From assembly GCF_021044935.1 (NCBI RefSeq), contig NZ_JAJNMP010000004.1, positions 124,001 through 188,000 of the forward strand: a stretch of DNA of 64,000 nt, read 5' to 3'. Within the stretch, counting starts at the first letter, position 1. Each line of letters begins with the position of its first letter. Below the pieces are notes generated by a model, which worked only from the letters and a program-made list of their open reading frames with translations, was not told the origin of the DNA and did not search any database. A program made the translations under genes and the position numbers. Positions 15,887 through 24,913 of the stretch are shown here, piece by piece. Source of the stretch: Agromyces cavernae. Lineage in GTDB: Bacteria > Actinomycetota > Actinomycetes > Actinomycetales > Microbacteriaceae.

Positions 15887-16896
15887 CGTGCGGCCGCCGG
15901 GCCGGTCAGCGCCGCGTCGAGGTCGGCACCGATGCCGATCGCACCGACCGGGCGTCCGCCGCCGAGCACGGGGACCCGCGCGAGCTCGGCCGCGCCGGAG
16001 ACATCGATGCCGAGAGCGCCGAGCACGTCGAGGGCGAGCAGCGTCGTCGCCCTCGGATTGCCGTCGACGATCTTCATCGCGACGGCGGTGCCGTCGGCGG
16101 CCGCGACACCGATCACGCCCTCCGCGCCGCCCTTGGCGAGCGTGCCGGGTACCGTCTCCATGAGCCGCGAGTTCTGGTGGCCCGTGCCGCCGACGTAGAA
16201 CGGGTGCGTGCGCATCGCGGCGGCGACCCGACCCTCAGGCGTCGTCGGGTCGGCGAGCACGAGTGTCCGGAACGCGTGCGCGAGCCCGCGCACGGTCGTA
16301 TCGAAGAGCGGCGCGCCGCAGCCGTCGACGGCGTCGTGCGAGACGTCGACACCGGTCGCATCCGCCATCGCGCCGCGCACGGCCTGCTGGATCGGGTGGC
16401 CGTGGTCGAGGTAGTCGTGCGTCGTCCAGCCGCTGGCGGCGCACGCGAGCAGCATCGCCGCGTGCTTGCCCGAGCAGTTCATGCGGATGGGCGTCCTCGC
16501 TGCACCCGTGCGGAGGAGGCGCTCGAAGGTCGGCTCGTCCTCGGGACGGTCCGCAGGGCAACCGAGCGCGGACTCGTCGAGTCCGGCACGTTCGAGCATC
16601 GCGGAGACGACGCTCACGTGCTGGTCCTGGCCCGTGTGACTGCCCGCGGCGATCGCGAGCTCGGGTCCGCGCAGCTCGGCGCCCACGCTCAGGCATGCGA
16701 GCGCCTGCAACGGTTTCACCGTCGAGCGCGGGAGGATGCGCGCGTCGGGCGCCCCGAGTTCGAGCAGCGGCTCGCCGTCGGGGCCGATCGCGACGATCGA
16801 GCCGAAATGGCGGCTCTCGATCATGCCCGAGCGTTCGACGACCGCGAGCTCGGCGAGGGCGGGGTCGGTCGGGTGGGCGGCGGACGACTGAGGCAT
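15883..16896 (-). CDS. Asparaginase II family protein
   Basis: This 337-residue protein belongs to the Asparaginase_II family, unrelated to the E. coli AnsB fold. Characteristic segments are RSTVKPLQALAC (about 55), AAGSHTGQDQHV (about 80), RMNCSGKHAAMLLAC (about 140), VDGCGAPLFDTTVRGLA and KGGAEGVIGVA. The STVKPLQ and SGKHA blocks resemble serine-beta-lactamase/asparaginase active-site motifs. It would release ammonia from asparagine or a derivative. It has no signal peptide, so it acts in the cytoplasm after uptake by the upstream importer. Its ATG overlaps the permease stop and its stop overlaps cutC. Activity on modified asparagine compounds is possible. Confidence 0.87.
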   Translation of the reverse strand: MPQSSAAHPTDPALAELAVVERSGMIESRHFGSIVAIGPDGEPLLELGAPDARILPRSTVKPLQALACLSVGAELRGPELAIAAGSHTGQDQHVSVVSAMLERAGLDESALGCPADRPEDEPTFERLLRTGAARTPIRMNCSGKHAAMLLACAASGWTTHDYLDHGHPIQQAVRGAMADATGVDVSHDAVDGCGAPLFDTTVRGLAHAFRTLVLADPTTPEGRVAAAMRTHPFYVGGTGHQNSRLMETVPGTLAKGGAEGVIGVAAADGTAVAMKIVDGNPRATTLLALDVLGALGIDVSGAAELARVPVLGGGRPVGAIGIGADLDAALTGPAAAR

Positions 16897-17819
16897 CACG
16901 AGGCTTTCCTGGAAGTGCCGGAGAGGGCTGGGAGACGAGGCAGGCGCGGAATCGGCGAGCCGGTGCGGTGGAGGCGTTGCTGCAGGTGCGCGGCGAGCGC
17001 GGAGAGGCTCCCGTTGACGACGAGGTAGATGAACGTCACGACGATGTACGTGGGGATGAGCAAGTGAAGATACGTCGCGAGAACCTGGCCGCGGTAGAGC
17101 AGTTCGGTGAACGCCACGATGAACCCGAGCGATGTGTCCTTCATGAGGCTCACGAGCTGGGTCACGAGCGACGGAGTTACGTTGCGCACCGCCTGCGGGA
17201 GCACGACGAGTCGGGTGGCCTGCGTGGAGCGCAGGCCGAGGCTGAGCGCCGCCTCGCGCTGTCCCCGCGGCAGGCTGAGGACGCCGGCCCGGATGATCTC
17301 GGCGAACACCGCCGAGTTCGCGATCGTGAGCGGGATCGCGAGCTTCCAGAGCGTCGGCACGTTGATGCCGATCTGCGGGAGGCCGAACAGCATGAGGTAG
17401 ATCATGAGCAGCACGGGCACGGTCCGGGCGATCTCGATGTACCCGCCGCTCAGGCGTCTGATCCAGACGCGGTGGCTCATGCGACCGAACGCGAGGACGA
17501 CGCCGAGCGCGGCGCCGAGCACGGCGACGACGGCCGTCGCCTCGAGGGTGCCGAGGAGACCGACGAACAGGTACTGCCACACGGCGGGGTCGGTGAACGG
17601 CGCCCACTTCTCGGGGTCGAGCTGCCCGTGGGAGGCGAACTGCCACAGCCCGAGGGCGACGACGACCGCGAACACGAGGCAGCTGACGAGGGAGCCGATG
17701 AGATGCCGGCGCTTCGCCTGCGGCCCGGGCTCGTCGTAGAGGAACGCGGCGGCGTAGCGGGGCGCCCTGCTGGAGCGGCGGGCGGGTGCCGGACGGTCGG
17801 GGATGAGCTGAGCGGTCAT
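16896..17819 (-). CDS. Polar amino acid ABC transporter permease (GluD-like)
   Basis: This 307-residue protein has a long, Arg-rich cytoplasmic N-terminus (about 45 residues) and an additional first membrane helix (VSCLVFAVVVALGLWQFASH). Five more helices with the BPD_transp_1 domain follow. The EAA loop contains EAALSLGLRSTQATRLVVLP near residue 195. GGYIEIARTVPVLLMIYLMLF is typical of His/Glu/Gln/Arg/opine permeases (HEAT subfamily). It pairs with the shorter permease encoded upstream, with four-base overlap. The order ATPase, binding protein, permease, permease is that of the C. glutamicum gluABCD glutamate importer. Confidence 0.88.
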   Translation of the reverse strand: MTAQLIPDRPAPARRSSRAPRYAAAFLYDEPGPQAKRRHLIGSLVSCLVFAVVVALGLWQFASHGQLDPEKWAPFTDPAVWQYLFVGLLGTLEATAVVAVLGAALGVVLAFGRMSHRVWIRRLSGGYIEIARTVPVLLMIYLMLFGLPQIGINVPTLWKLAIPLTIANSAVFAEIIRAGVLSLPRGQREAALSLGLRSTQATRLVVLPQAVRNVTPSLVTQLVSLMKDTSLGFIVAFTELLYRGQVLATYLHLLIPTYIVVTFIYLVVNGSLSALAAHLQQRLHRTGSPIPRLPRLPALSGTSRKAS

Positions 17820-18460
17820 CGGACGATCGCCACCTTTCGTTCGACCCGGCCGGCGGCGAGGCCGATGGCGAGTGCGATGCCCATGTAGATGACGCCGGCG
17901 CTGGAGAAGATGAGAATGGGCTGCGCCGCCACCAGGTTGATCTTGTTGACGGCGGCGGTCAGCTCGACGACGCCGACCGCGGCGGCGAGCGCCGTGTTCA
18001 TGGCGAGTGCGATCATGACGTTGCCGATCGGCTGCACGACCGCCCGGAGCGCCTGGGGAAGCACCACGAGGCGCAGCGATTGCGCGAGCGTGAGTCCGAG
18101 CGCGCGCGACGCCTCGAGCTGGCCCACGGCGACCGTGTTGACGCCGCTGCGCACGGCCTCGGCGACGTAGGCGGCCTCGTAGACGATGAGCACGATGATC
18201 GCGGTCGGCGTGAGCGGCAGCATGAGCCCGGCGTCGGGCAGGGCGAACACCGCAAGCAGCAGCAGGGCCAGGAGCGGCACGTTGATGAAGAACTGCACGT
18301 ACCCGAAGGCGGCGACGCGAAGGGCACGGATGGGGCTCACCCGGGCCACGGTGACGAGCACGCCGAGCACGATGGAGCCGACGCCGGCGACGACGGCCAT
18401 GAGGAGGGTCGTGCCGAGCGCCTCGAGCACGAGCCCGAGATTGTCGATGAGGGGATTCAT
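17816..18460 (-). CDS. Polar amino acid ABC transporter permease (GluC-like)
   Basis: This 214-residue permease has about five transmembrane helices. It contains YVQFFINVPLLALLLLAVFA, YEAAYVAEAVRSGVNTVAVG and EASRALGLTLAQSLRLVVLP, which together form the EAA-loop region that docks the ATPase. It forms a heterodimeric channel with the downstream permease. The start is uncertain: ATG 18460 was chosen, while GTG 18469 or a longer frame from 18523 are alternatives, and no convincing ribosome binding site is visible for any of them. The binding-protein gene lies 72 bases upstream. Confidence 0.85.
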   Translation of the reverse strand: MNPLIDNLGLVLEALGTTLLMAVVAGVGSIVLGVLVTVARVSPIRALRVAAFGYVQFFINVPLLALLLLAVFALPDAGLMLPLTPTAIIVLIVYEAAYVAEAVRSGVNTVAVGQLEASRALGLTLAQSLRLVVLPQALRAVVQPIGNVMIALAMNTALAAAVGVVELTAAVNKINLVAAQPILIFSSAGVIYMGIALAIGLAAGRVERKVAIVR

Positions 18461-18532
18461 GAGACTCACTGGCGCGGTGCGCCGGTCGGAACGGGGTGCG
18501 GCGAGCCGGACGGCTCGCCGCACCCGCGTCGG

Positions 18533-19474
18533 TCAGGAACCGGGGACGGAGCCGATCTCGGGCGCCGTGGGGACGTCGGAGTCGGTCACGGTGCCGAGGG
18601 TCGTCTTCCAGGCCTCGGCCCAGTGGCCGCTCTCCTGGATCGCGAGCAGCCAGTCGTTGATGAACGACTTGAACTCGGCGTCATCGTGCTTCAGGCCGAT
18701 GCCGTAGGGCTCTTTCGTGAAGGGCGTGCCCACGACCTTGAGGGAGGGGTCGTTGGCCGCGTTGCTCGCGAGCAGCGTGTAGTCCTGCACGTACGCTTCG
18801 CCTCGGCCCTGGAGGAGCGCTTGCACGGCCGCCGGGTCGGTCGCGAACGCGGTGACGTTGGCCGTGGGCACCTGCTCGGGCACGGCGGTGACGGCGGGAG
18901 TGTTCGCACCGACGATGACCTCCTTGCCGTCGAGGTCGTCGATGCCCTTGATCTCGTCGTTGTCGCTCTTCACGGCGACGGCCAGGCCCGACTCGAAGTA
19001 GGGGCCCGCGAACGAGACCTGCTCGGCGCGCTCGGGCGTGATCGTGTAGGTGTTGAACACGACGTCGACCGTGTCGTTCTGGAGCATCGCCTCGCGCGTC
19101 TCGGTGGCCGGCGGGACGATCTCGACATTCGGCTCGCCGAGGATGTAGATCGCGAGGAGCTTGGCGAGGTCGGCATCGAAGCCCTCCACGCTGTCGGGGT
19201 CGGTCGGGTTCTGCTGCGACAGCAGGGGCGCATCGAGCGCCTCGGCGACGATGAGCGTGCCGCGCTCCTTGATCTTCTCCATCGTCGAGCCGGGCAGGAT
19301 CAGGTCGTCACTGGCGACGGGTGCGTCGGCGAACACGGAGTTCGTCTCGGCCGTGGCATCCGCTTCGTTCTCGTCGCCCGGCAGGCTCGTGGTACTCGAG
19401 CACGCCGTGAGGGCGAGGGCCGCGGCGGCCAAAACGGCACCGGCGGCTGCCTTGCGTCGGGTGGTCCGGAACAT
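18533..19474 (-). CDS. Glutamate-type ABC transporter substrate-binding lipoprotein
   Basis: This 313-residue lipoprotein has an Arg/Lys-rich signal start and lipobox LTAC (Cys25), then an acidic linker. The SBP_bac_3 domain spans about residues 65-300: EGFDADLAKLLAIYILGE, NDTVDVVFNTYTITPERAEQ, GPYFESGLAVAVKSD and EPYGIGLKHDD are family blocks. The SFAGPYF and TITPERAE segments are close to glutamate/aspartate receptors such as GluB. AGGAAGGA precedes the ATG. The ligand is probably an acidic amino acid or amide, or a derivative of one, given asparaginase in the same operon. Confidence 0.88.
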   Translation of the reverse strand: MFRTTRRKAAAGAVLAAAALALTACSSTTSLPGDENEADATAETNSVFADAPVASDDLILPGSTMEKIKERGTLIVAEALDAPLLSQQNPTDPDSVEGFDADLAKLLAIYILGEPNVEIVPPATETREAMLQNDTVDVVFNTYTITPERAEQVSFAGPYFESGLAVAVKSDNDEIKGIDDLDGKEVIVGANTPAVTAVPEQVPTANVTAFATDPAAVQALLQGRGEAYVQDYTLLASNAANDPSLKVVGTPFTKEPYGIGLKHDDAEFKSFINDWLLAIQESGHWAEAWKTTLGTVTDSDVPTAPEIGSVPGS

Positions 19475-19534
19475 GGTGTTGCGTCCTTCCTGTGGGGGTG
19501 GGGTGGTGGTGCAGGTTCAGGTGCCGCGCGAACG

Positions 19535-20302
19535 TCAGTGCGACAGCACGGAGGCGAGGAACGAGCGGGCGCGTTCGGAGCCGGGGGCATCGAAGAACTG
19601 GTCGGGGGCGGCCTCCTCGACGATCTGCCCCTGGTCCATGAAGACGACACGGTCGGCAGCGCGGCGCGCGAAGCCCATCTCGTGTGTGACCACGATCATC
19701 GTCATCCCCTCCGCGGCGAGCGAGGCCATCACGTCGAGCACCTCGCCGACCATTTCGGGGTCGAGTGCCGACGTCGGCTCGTCGAAGAGCATGACCTTGG
19801 GGCGCATCGCGAGCGCACGCGCGATCGCGGCGCGCTGCTGCTGCCCGCCCGAGAGCTGCGCCGGCAGGTGCCCGGCCTTGTCGGCGATGCCCACGCGGTC
19901 GAGCAGTTCCATCGCCTCCCGACGCGCGTCGACCTTGGGCACTCGGCGCACGTTGATGGGTGCGAGCGTGACGTTCTCGAGCACGGTGCGGTGCGCGAAC
20001 AGGTTGAACGACTGGAACACCATGCCGACGTCGGCGCGCAGCGCCGCGAGGGCCGGTCCTTCGACGGGAAGGGGCTCGCCGTCGACACGGATCTCGCCAG
20101 CGTCGATGGATTCGAGCCGGTTGATCGATCGGCACAGCGTCGACTTGCCCGAGCCCGACGGACCGACCACGACGACGACCTCGCTCGCCTGCACGGTCAG
20201 GTCGATGTGCTTGAGCACGTGCAGCTCGCCGAAGTACTTGTCGACACCCCGCAGGCTGACCATGGGCCGGGGCTCCGTTGCTGGCATCTTTCCTCGCATC
20301 AT
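19535..20302 (-). CDS. Polar amino acid ABC transporter ATP-binding protein (GluA/GlnQ-like)
   Basis: This protein of up to 255 residues has Walker [12 protein letters not shown]-loop VFQSFNLF, signature [15 protein letters not shown], Walker [15 protein letters not shown] and the switch His in [15 protein letters not shown]. The ISGGQ region and DPEMVGEVL are typical of the GlnQ group. It is the first gene of the operon and reads away from the ROK repressor gene. Start choice is open: ATG 20302, ATG 20287 (AGGA very close) and ATG 20263 (CGGAG nine bases upstream) are all possible; conserved sequence begins at about the third. A TACGCT box lies upstream. Confidence 0.9.
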   Translation of the reverse strand: MMRGKMPATEPRPMVSLRGVDKYFGELHVLKHIDLTVQASEVVVVVGPSGSGKSTLCRSINRLESIDAGEIRVDGEPLPVEGPALAALRADVGMVFQSFNLFAHRTVLENVTLAPINVRRVPKVDARREAMELLDRVGIADKAGHLPAQLSGGQQQRAAIARALAMRPKVMLFDEPTSALDPEMVGEVLDVMASLAAEGMTMIVVTHEMGFARRAADRVVFMDQGQIVEEAAPDQFFDAPGSERARSFLASVLSH

Positions 20303-20360
20303 TGTCGGGTTGTTGCGGCGAGCGTACTAACATCATCACAAAGGTGCAAGTCTGAATTTG

Positions 20361-20382
20361 ATTAATCCATTTCTGGATGAAT
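20361..20382. promoter_or_regulatory. Candidate operator of the ROK repressor
   Basis: An A/T-rich imperfect palindrome with arms ATTAATCCA and TGGATGAAT (eight of nine positions pair) separated by four bases lies in the 158-bp divergent region between the ABC importer and the ROK regulator genes. It stands out in otherwise GC-rich DNA and suits a dimeric repressor controlling both directions. Confidence 0.5.
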
Positions 20383-20460
20383 GCCGGTACAGTAGTCTCG
20401 GACGCACCGCGCTCAGAGTCGCGAGTCTCAGCGTCAACGTGGAGGAAGGGATCGGGCGCA

Positions 20461-21633
20461 ATGAACGGTTCGACCGACGTGCTTCGGCATCAGGCTTCGG
20501 CCGGCGCCGTGCTCCGTCTCATCCGCAACGGGCGGGCGAGCTCGCGCGCGGCGATCGCCCGGGTCACCGGACTGTCGCCGACGACAGTGGCTCAACGCGT
20601 CGAAGCGCTCATCGGTGCCGGCTACGTCCGCGAGGCGGGCATGGGGGTCTCGCAGGGGGGACGTCGGCCGCGCGCACTCGAGATCGACCCTTCGAGCGGC
20701 GTCGTGTGCGCCGTCGACCTCGGCTCGCAGCACGCGACGTTCGGGCTCCTCGATCTCTCGGGCCGGCTCATCGCCACGCGCCGTGAGCGCATCGACATCG
20801 CCGACGGTGTCGAGCCGATCCTCACCTGGATGGTCGGCGTCGTCGACGCCCTCGTCGCCGAGCATGCTGAGCCGAGCCAGCGCTTGCGCGGGTACGGCAT
20901 CGGGGTGCCAGGGCCGGTCGACTCTCGCACCGGGGCACTCGTCTCGCCCTCGCGCATGCCGGGATGGAACGGGGTCGACGTCGCAGCCGCCGTGTCGGGG
21001 CTGACGGGGCTCCCGACGGTCGTCGACAACGACGCGAACCTCATGGCGCTCGGAGAGCACGGGCTCGTGCGGGACGTCGAGCACCTCGTGTTCGTGAAGG
21101 TCGGCTCGAGCATCGGCTGCGGCGTGATCGCGTCGGGCACCCTGCACCACGGCCACCATGGCATGGCGGGCGACATCAGCCACGTCACCGTTCCCGACGC
21201 GCCCCCCGTGCTGTGCTCGTGCGGGCGCACCGGATGCCTCGACGCAGTCGCCGGGGGCACCGCGATCGTTCGCGCCCTCCGCGACGCCGGCATGCACGTC
21301 GACGGCGTCGACGACGTCCTCGCGCTCGCGAGGGACGCGCATCCCCTCGCAACCCAGATGCTCCGCGAGGCCGGCATGCGAGTCGGCAAGGTACTCGCGA
21401 CGATCATGAACTTCTTCAACCCGCAACGGCTCGTGCTCGGCGGCATCCTGGGCGAGGCCGAGGCGTTCGCCGCCGGCGTGCGCTCGGCCATCTACCTCGA
21501 GTGCCTCCCGATGATCACCGACGAACTCGACATCGTCGTGAGCCAGGCGAAGGAGCACGCCGGGATCCTCGGCGCCGGGCGACTCGTACTCGACCGCGTC
21601 TTCGATGTGGGCGACCTCGAGTCGACCCGATGA
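20461..21633 (+). CDS. ROK family transcriptional regulator (NagC/XylR type)
   Basis: This 390-residue protein has an N-terminal winged helix (about 10-70: SAGAVLRLIRNGRASSRAAI, ARVTGLSPTTVAQRV, then SQGGRRPRALEID). A ROK sugar-sensing domain follows, with AVDLGSQHATFGLLDLSG, the zinc-site block CSCGRTGCLDAVAGG and FFNPQRLVLGGILGE. It probably represses the divergent importer operon and its own unit, with a sugar or sugar phosphate as effector. ATG 20461 was chosen because GGAGGAAGGG lies upstream and the helix-turn-helix begins just after; an upstream in-frame ATG at 20377 overlaps the candidate operator. The next gene overlaps by four bases. Confidence 0.87.
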   Translation: MNGSTDVLRHQASAGAVLRLIRNGRASSRAAIARVTGLSPTTVAQRVEALIGAGYVREAGMGVSQGGRRPRALEIDPSSGVVCAVDLGSQHATFGLLDLSGRLIATRRERIDIADGVEPILTWMVGVVDALVAEHAEPSQRLRGYGIGVPGPVDSRTGALVSPSRMPGWNGVDVAAAVSGLTGLPTVVDNDANLMALGEHGLVRDVEHLVFVKVGSSIGCGVIASGTLHHGHHGMAGDISHVTVPDAPPVLCSCGRTGCLDAVAGGTAIVRALRDAGMHVDGVDDVLALARDAHPLATQMLREAGMRVGKVLATIMNFFNPQRLVLGGILGEAEAFAAGVRSAIYLECLPMITDELDIVVSQAKEHAGILGAGRLVLDRVFDVGDLESTR

Positions 21634-22559
21634 CGTCGCACCGCATCGCCATCGTCGGCGCAGGACGCATGGCCCGAGCACACGCTGCCGCTTGGGACCG
21701 CGCCGGGTACGGTGATGCGATCGAGTACGTCGTGTCACCCCGCACGCGACCGGAACTCGAGGCGGCGCCGCACGCCCGCTGGGTGAAGCGCCTCGACGAC
21801 GCGCTCGCCGACCCTGCGGTCGACATCCTCTCGGTGTGCACGCCCACCCCGACCCACGCCGAGATCGCGATCGAAGCCCTCCGCAGCGGGCGGAACGTGC
21901 TGCTCGAGAAGCCCATCGCGGTCACGGAGGCCGACGCCCTAGCGATCGCCGAGACCGCCCGCCGCAGCCCGGGCGTCCTGATGGTCGCGCACGTCGTCCG
22001 GTTCATGCGCCGATACGCCGACCTCGCCGACCGGGTCGCCGACGGATCGGTCGGGAGCGTTCGCGCCGTTCACGCGGCCCGGCTCTCGTCGGGCCCGCCC
22101 GGCGGGTCCTGGTTCGACGATGAACGACGCTCCGGCGGAATCCTCGTCGACTTCGCGATCCACGACTTCGACCAGGCGAACCTGCTGCTCGGCACCCCGG
22201 TCGCCGTGCGCAGCGTCCGCACCGGCGAGAGCGGGTTCGGAACCCCCGTCGCCACCACAGTGGAATACGCCGGCGGCGGTGTCGCCCAGGTGTTGAGCGT
22301 CGCCGACCTGCCCGCCGATTTCGAGTTCTGCAGTTGGCTCGACGTCGTGGGAACGGCCGGGACCGACGCGGCCCGCTCAGAGGACGCCGGCGACCCGCCC
22401 GACGACCCGTTCCTCACGCAGGCACGGTACTTCCTCGAATGCGTCGAATCGCAGGCCGAACCCAGCCGATGCTCCACGGAGCACGCGATCGCCGCCCTGC
22501 GCGTCTCGCTGGCCGCTCGCGCCTCGCTTCAGTCGTCGGTGCGCGTCCCGCTCACCTGA
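21630..22559 (+). CDS. Gfo/Idh/MocA family oxidoreductase
   Basis: This is a 309-residue NAD(P)-dependent oxidoreductase. The Rossmann motif is RIAIVGAGRMARAHAAAW at the N-terminus, the family motif EKPIA near residue 93 carries the catalytic Lys, and IHDFDQANLLLG near 175 holds the expected active-site Asp/His region. Members oxidise or reduce sugars, inositols and amino-sugar derivatives. Its ATG overlaps the stop of the ROK regulator, so it is regulated with it. With the divergent importer, asparaginase, CutC and ROK kinase it probably processes the same unknown substrate. Confidence 0.85.
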   Translation: MTSHRIAIVGAGRMARAHAAAWDRAGYGDAIEYVVSPRTRPELEAAPHARWVKRLDDALADPAVDILSVCTPTPTHAEIAIEALRSGRNVLLEKPIAVTEADALAIAETARRSPGVLMVAHVVRFMRRYADLADRVADGSVGSVRAVHAARLSSGPPGGSWFDDERRSGGILVDFAIHDFDQANLLLGTPVAVRSVRTGESGFGTPVATTVEYAGGGVAQVLSVADLPADFEFCSWLDVVGTAGTDAARSEDAGDPPDDPFLTQARYFLECVESQAEPSRCSTEHAIAALRVSLAARASLQSSVRVPLT

Positions 22560-22612
22560 AGCCGTCGGCGCCGACCCGAGGATTCGCGAGATGTCCCCCA
22601 ACCGGCCGGGGG

Positions 22613-24736
22613 CTACAGCGCCCCCTCCAACGCGCGGCGGAGCAGGTGCGCCAGCGCATCGAGTTGCACCGAGTCGGCCGAGCCCGGCTCGACGTCGCTG
22701 CCGTCGAGCGCGCGCGCGGCGAGGCCCTGCTTCGAGTCGATGAGCTCGGCGATACGGGCGTCGATCGTGTGCGCCGCGATGATGCGCCACGCGGTGACCG
22801 GCTCGTCCTGTCCGATGCGGTGCACGCGGTCGATCGCCTGGGTCTGCTCGGCCGCGGTCCAGCTGAGCTCGGCGAGCACGACGTTCGAGGCGGCCTGCAG
22901 GTTGACCCCGACCCCCGCCGCGGTGAGCGAGCAGACCGCGACGGCGACCTCGGGGTCCTTGTTGAACGCGTCGATCGCGGCCTGGCGCTGCAGGGCCGTC
23001 TGGTCGCCGCGCAGTGAAACCGTGCGCAGCTCGCGTGCCGCGAGCGCCGCCTCGGCCTGGTCCATGACGTCGATGTGCTTCGCGAAGAACACGACCTTGC
23101 CGACCGAGTGGGCGAGCTGCGCGGCGTAGTCGGCCGCGAGCCCGGCCTTCGCCTGGCCGATGCGCCGCACCATCGTGAAGACGTTCTCCCCGGACCGCGC
23201 CGACTTCGACTCCTCGAGCTCGGCGCTCGCGACCGCACGGATGAACTGGTCGCGCTGGTCGTCGTCGAGGTCGCCGACCCGGAGGCTGCGCGACTCGACG
23301 AGCGCGCGGAAGCGCGAGACGAGGCGGTTGCCGAGTTCGCGCTCGGCGGCGCGAACCGACCGGCCGAGCTCGTCGTCGAGTTCGACGGGCAGGTCGGCGA
23401 TGCGCTTGTCGGGCAGGTCGGCCGCGACATCGACCTTGCGGCGTCGCACGATGCCGAGGTCGATCACGGTCTGGCGCGCCTCGGAGTAGAAGCCGTGGTC
23501 GGCGGGCGTGAGCCCCGTCTGCTCGAGCTTGCCGAGCAGCTCGGGCGAGGGCTTGTCGCCCTCGATCCAGCCGAGGAACTTCCAGATCGCCCGGAAGTCG
23601 TCGACGTCGTTGATGAGCGGCGTGCCGGTGAGGGCGAGCAGCAGCGGGTCGCCGCCAGGTGCGGAACGGCGGATGCGATCGGCGAGCGCGAGCACGTTCT
23701 TCGAGCGCTGCGACTGCAGGTTCTTGATGAAGTGCGCCTCGTCGACGACCATTCCTCGGAATCCGAGCGTCGACAGCCACGCCATGTGCCGGTCGAGCAC
23801 GTCGTAGTTGACGACCACGACATCGGCGAACGCGTCGAGGGTGTCACCGTCGCCGTGGATGACCGTGGCACGGCGATGCGGGGTCCACCGCTCGACCTCG
23901 CGGGCCCAGTTCATCTTGACGACGTTCGGCACGACCGCGAGCAGCGGGTAGGCGTCGGCGACGGATGCCGCGAGCACCGACTGCGCCGTCTTGCCGAGGC
24001 CCGGCTCGTCGGCGAGCAGGAACGTGCGGTGCCCGTCGCGGGCGCTCTCGATGAAGCGCACCTGGTGCTTCATGAGCTCGAGTCCGCGCGGCGAGAGACG
24101 GTCGACGGCGGGCGCCTCGGGGAGCTCCATCGAGGCGGCGCGCCCGCCCGAGCCCATCTCGAACGACTTGAACAGCGGGCCGAGCAGCTCCCAGTTCGCG
24201 AGGCGGCGCACCGGCACGATCGGCGCCACGGGCTGCGAGAAGTCGGGCGCGAGGAACGGGTTCGCGAGCTGCCGCGAGCGAACGGACGCCGGGATCACCT
24301 GGTTCTCGGCGAGCTCGAGCTTCACCTCGGGCTCCCGCGTGATGATGAGCTCGTCGGGGCTGAGCTCGGCGCCGGACTCGAGCAGCCAGTCGCGGCGGAA
24401 CCGCTGCGCGACGGTCGAGATCGAGGCGTCGGGTTCGAGCAGCGCGATGAGGCTCGTGTCGCGTGCCGCGGTCTTCGCGAGGATCTGCGCGATCCCGTCG
24501 AGTCGCTTCAGCAGCTCGACGCGCGCGGCATCGGCCACGTCGGCATCGGCCTTGACCCGCGCGCGCTCTTCGCGCATCAAGAGCGCGATGACCTGGAACT
24601 TCGTGCGGTTCGTTGGGCCGAGTTTTCCCTTCTGCGCCTTCTGCTCGACCTCTCGCACCTTGCGGGCGAGGATCGGGATGATGGGTGCGTCGTCATCGCG
24701 CGAGCGCGTGCGCTGCCGTTGCCTCGTCTGGGCCAT
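22613..24736 (-). CDS. SNF2-family DNA-dependent ATPase/helicase
   Basis: This 707-residue protein has about 200 N-terminal residues without a recognised domain (basic start, then helical), followed by a complete SNF2 two-lobed motor. Motif I is LLADEPGLGKT near residue 240 and motif II is VVDEAHFIKN near 345. LALTGTPLIN, FFAKHIDVMDQAEAAL and the closing QAIDRVHRIGQDEPV are the later motifs. Motif I has DEPGLGKT instead of the usual DEMGLGKT, as in SMARCAL1/Rad54-like bacterial relatives. It should translocate on double-stranded DNA or remodel protein-DNA or fork structures. There is no HNH or methylase neighbour, so it is not part of an evident restriction or defence island. GGGAGG precedes ATG 24736. 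The C-terminus stops soon after the motor. Confidence 0.88.
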   Translation of the reverse strand: MAQTRQRQRTRSRDDDAPIIPILARKVREVEQKAQKGKLGPTNRTKFQVIALLMREERARVKADADVADAARVELLKRLDGIAQILAKTAARDTSLIALLEPDASISTVAQRFRRDWLLESGAELSPDELIITREPEVKLELAENQVIPASVRSRQLANPFLAPDFSQPVAPIVPVRRLANWELLGPLFKSFEMGSGGRAASMELPEAPAVDRLSPRGLELMKHQVRFIESARDGHRTFLLADEPGLGKTAQSVLAASVADAYPLLAVVPNVVKMNWAREVERWTPHRRATVIHGDGDTLDAFADVVVVNYDVLDRHMAWLSTLGFRGMVVDEAHFIKNLQSQRSKNVLALADRIRRSAPGGDPLLLALTGTPLINDVDDFRAIWKFLGWIEGDKPSPELLGKLEQTGLTPADHGFYSEARQTVIDLGIVRRRKVDVAADLPDKRIADLPVELDDELGRSVRAAERELGNRLVSRFRALVESRSLRVGDLDDDQRDQFIRAVASAELEESKSARSGENVFTMVRRIGQAKAGLAADYAAQLAHSVGKVVFFAKHIDVMDQAEAALAARELRTVSLRGDQTALQRQAAIDAFNKDPEVAVAVCSLTAAGVGVNLQAASNVVLAELSWTAAEQTQAIDRVHRIGQDEPVTAWRIIAAHTIDARIAELIDSKQGLAARALDGSDVEPGSADSVQLDALAHLLRRALEGAL

Positions 24737-24913
24737 GGTCCTCCCGTTTCCTCGTGCCGTACCCGGCACCCCCCTCGGCACCGTATGGTGATCGAGCCCG
24801 CGCGGAGCGGCTGGGATGCCGCCGGGCGCAGTACGCCGAATCCCGAACCGAGCAGCGGTGAGCGGGGCTCACACGGTCGGACGAAAAGAGCGGATTCGTC
24901 GGGCGCAGTGCCT

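Noticed and set aside
17816-18523. Longer start (18523) for the GluC-like permease
   Set aside because: The added Arg-rich residues do not resemble the family and no ribosome binding site is seen.
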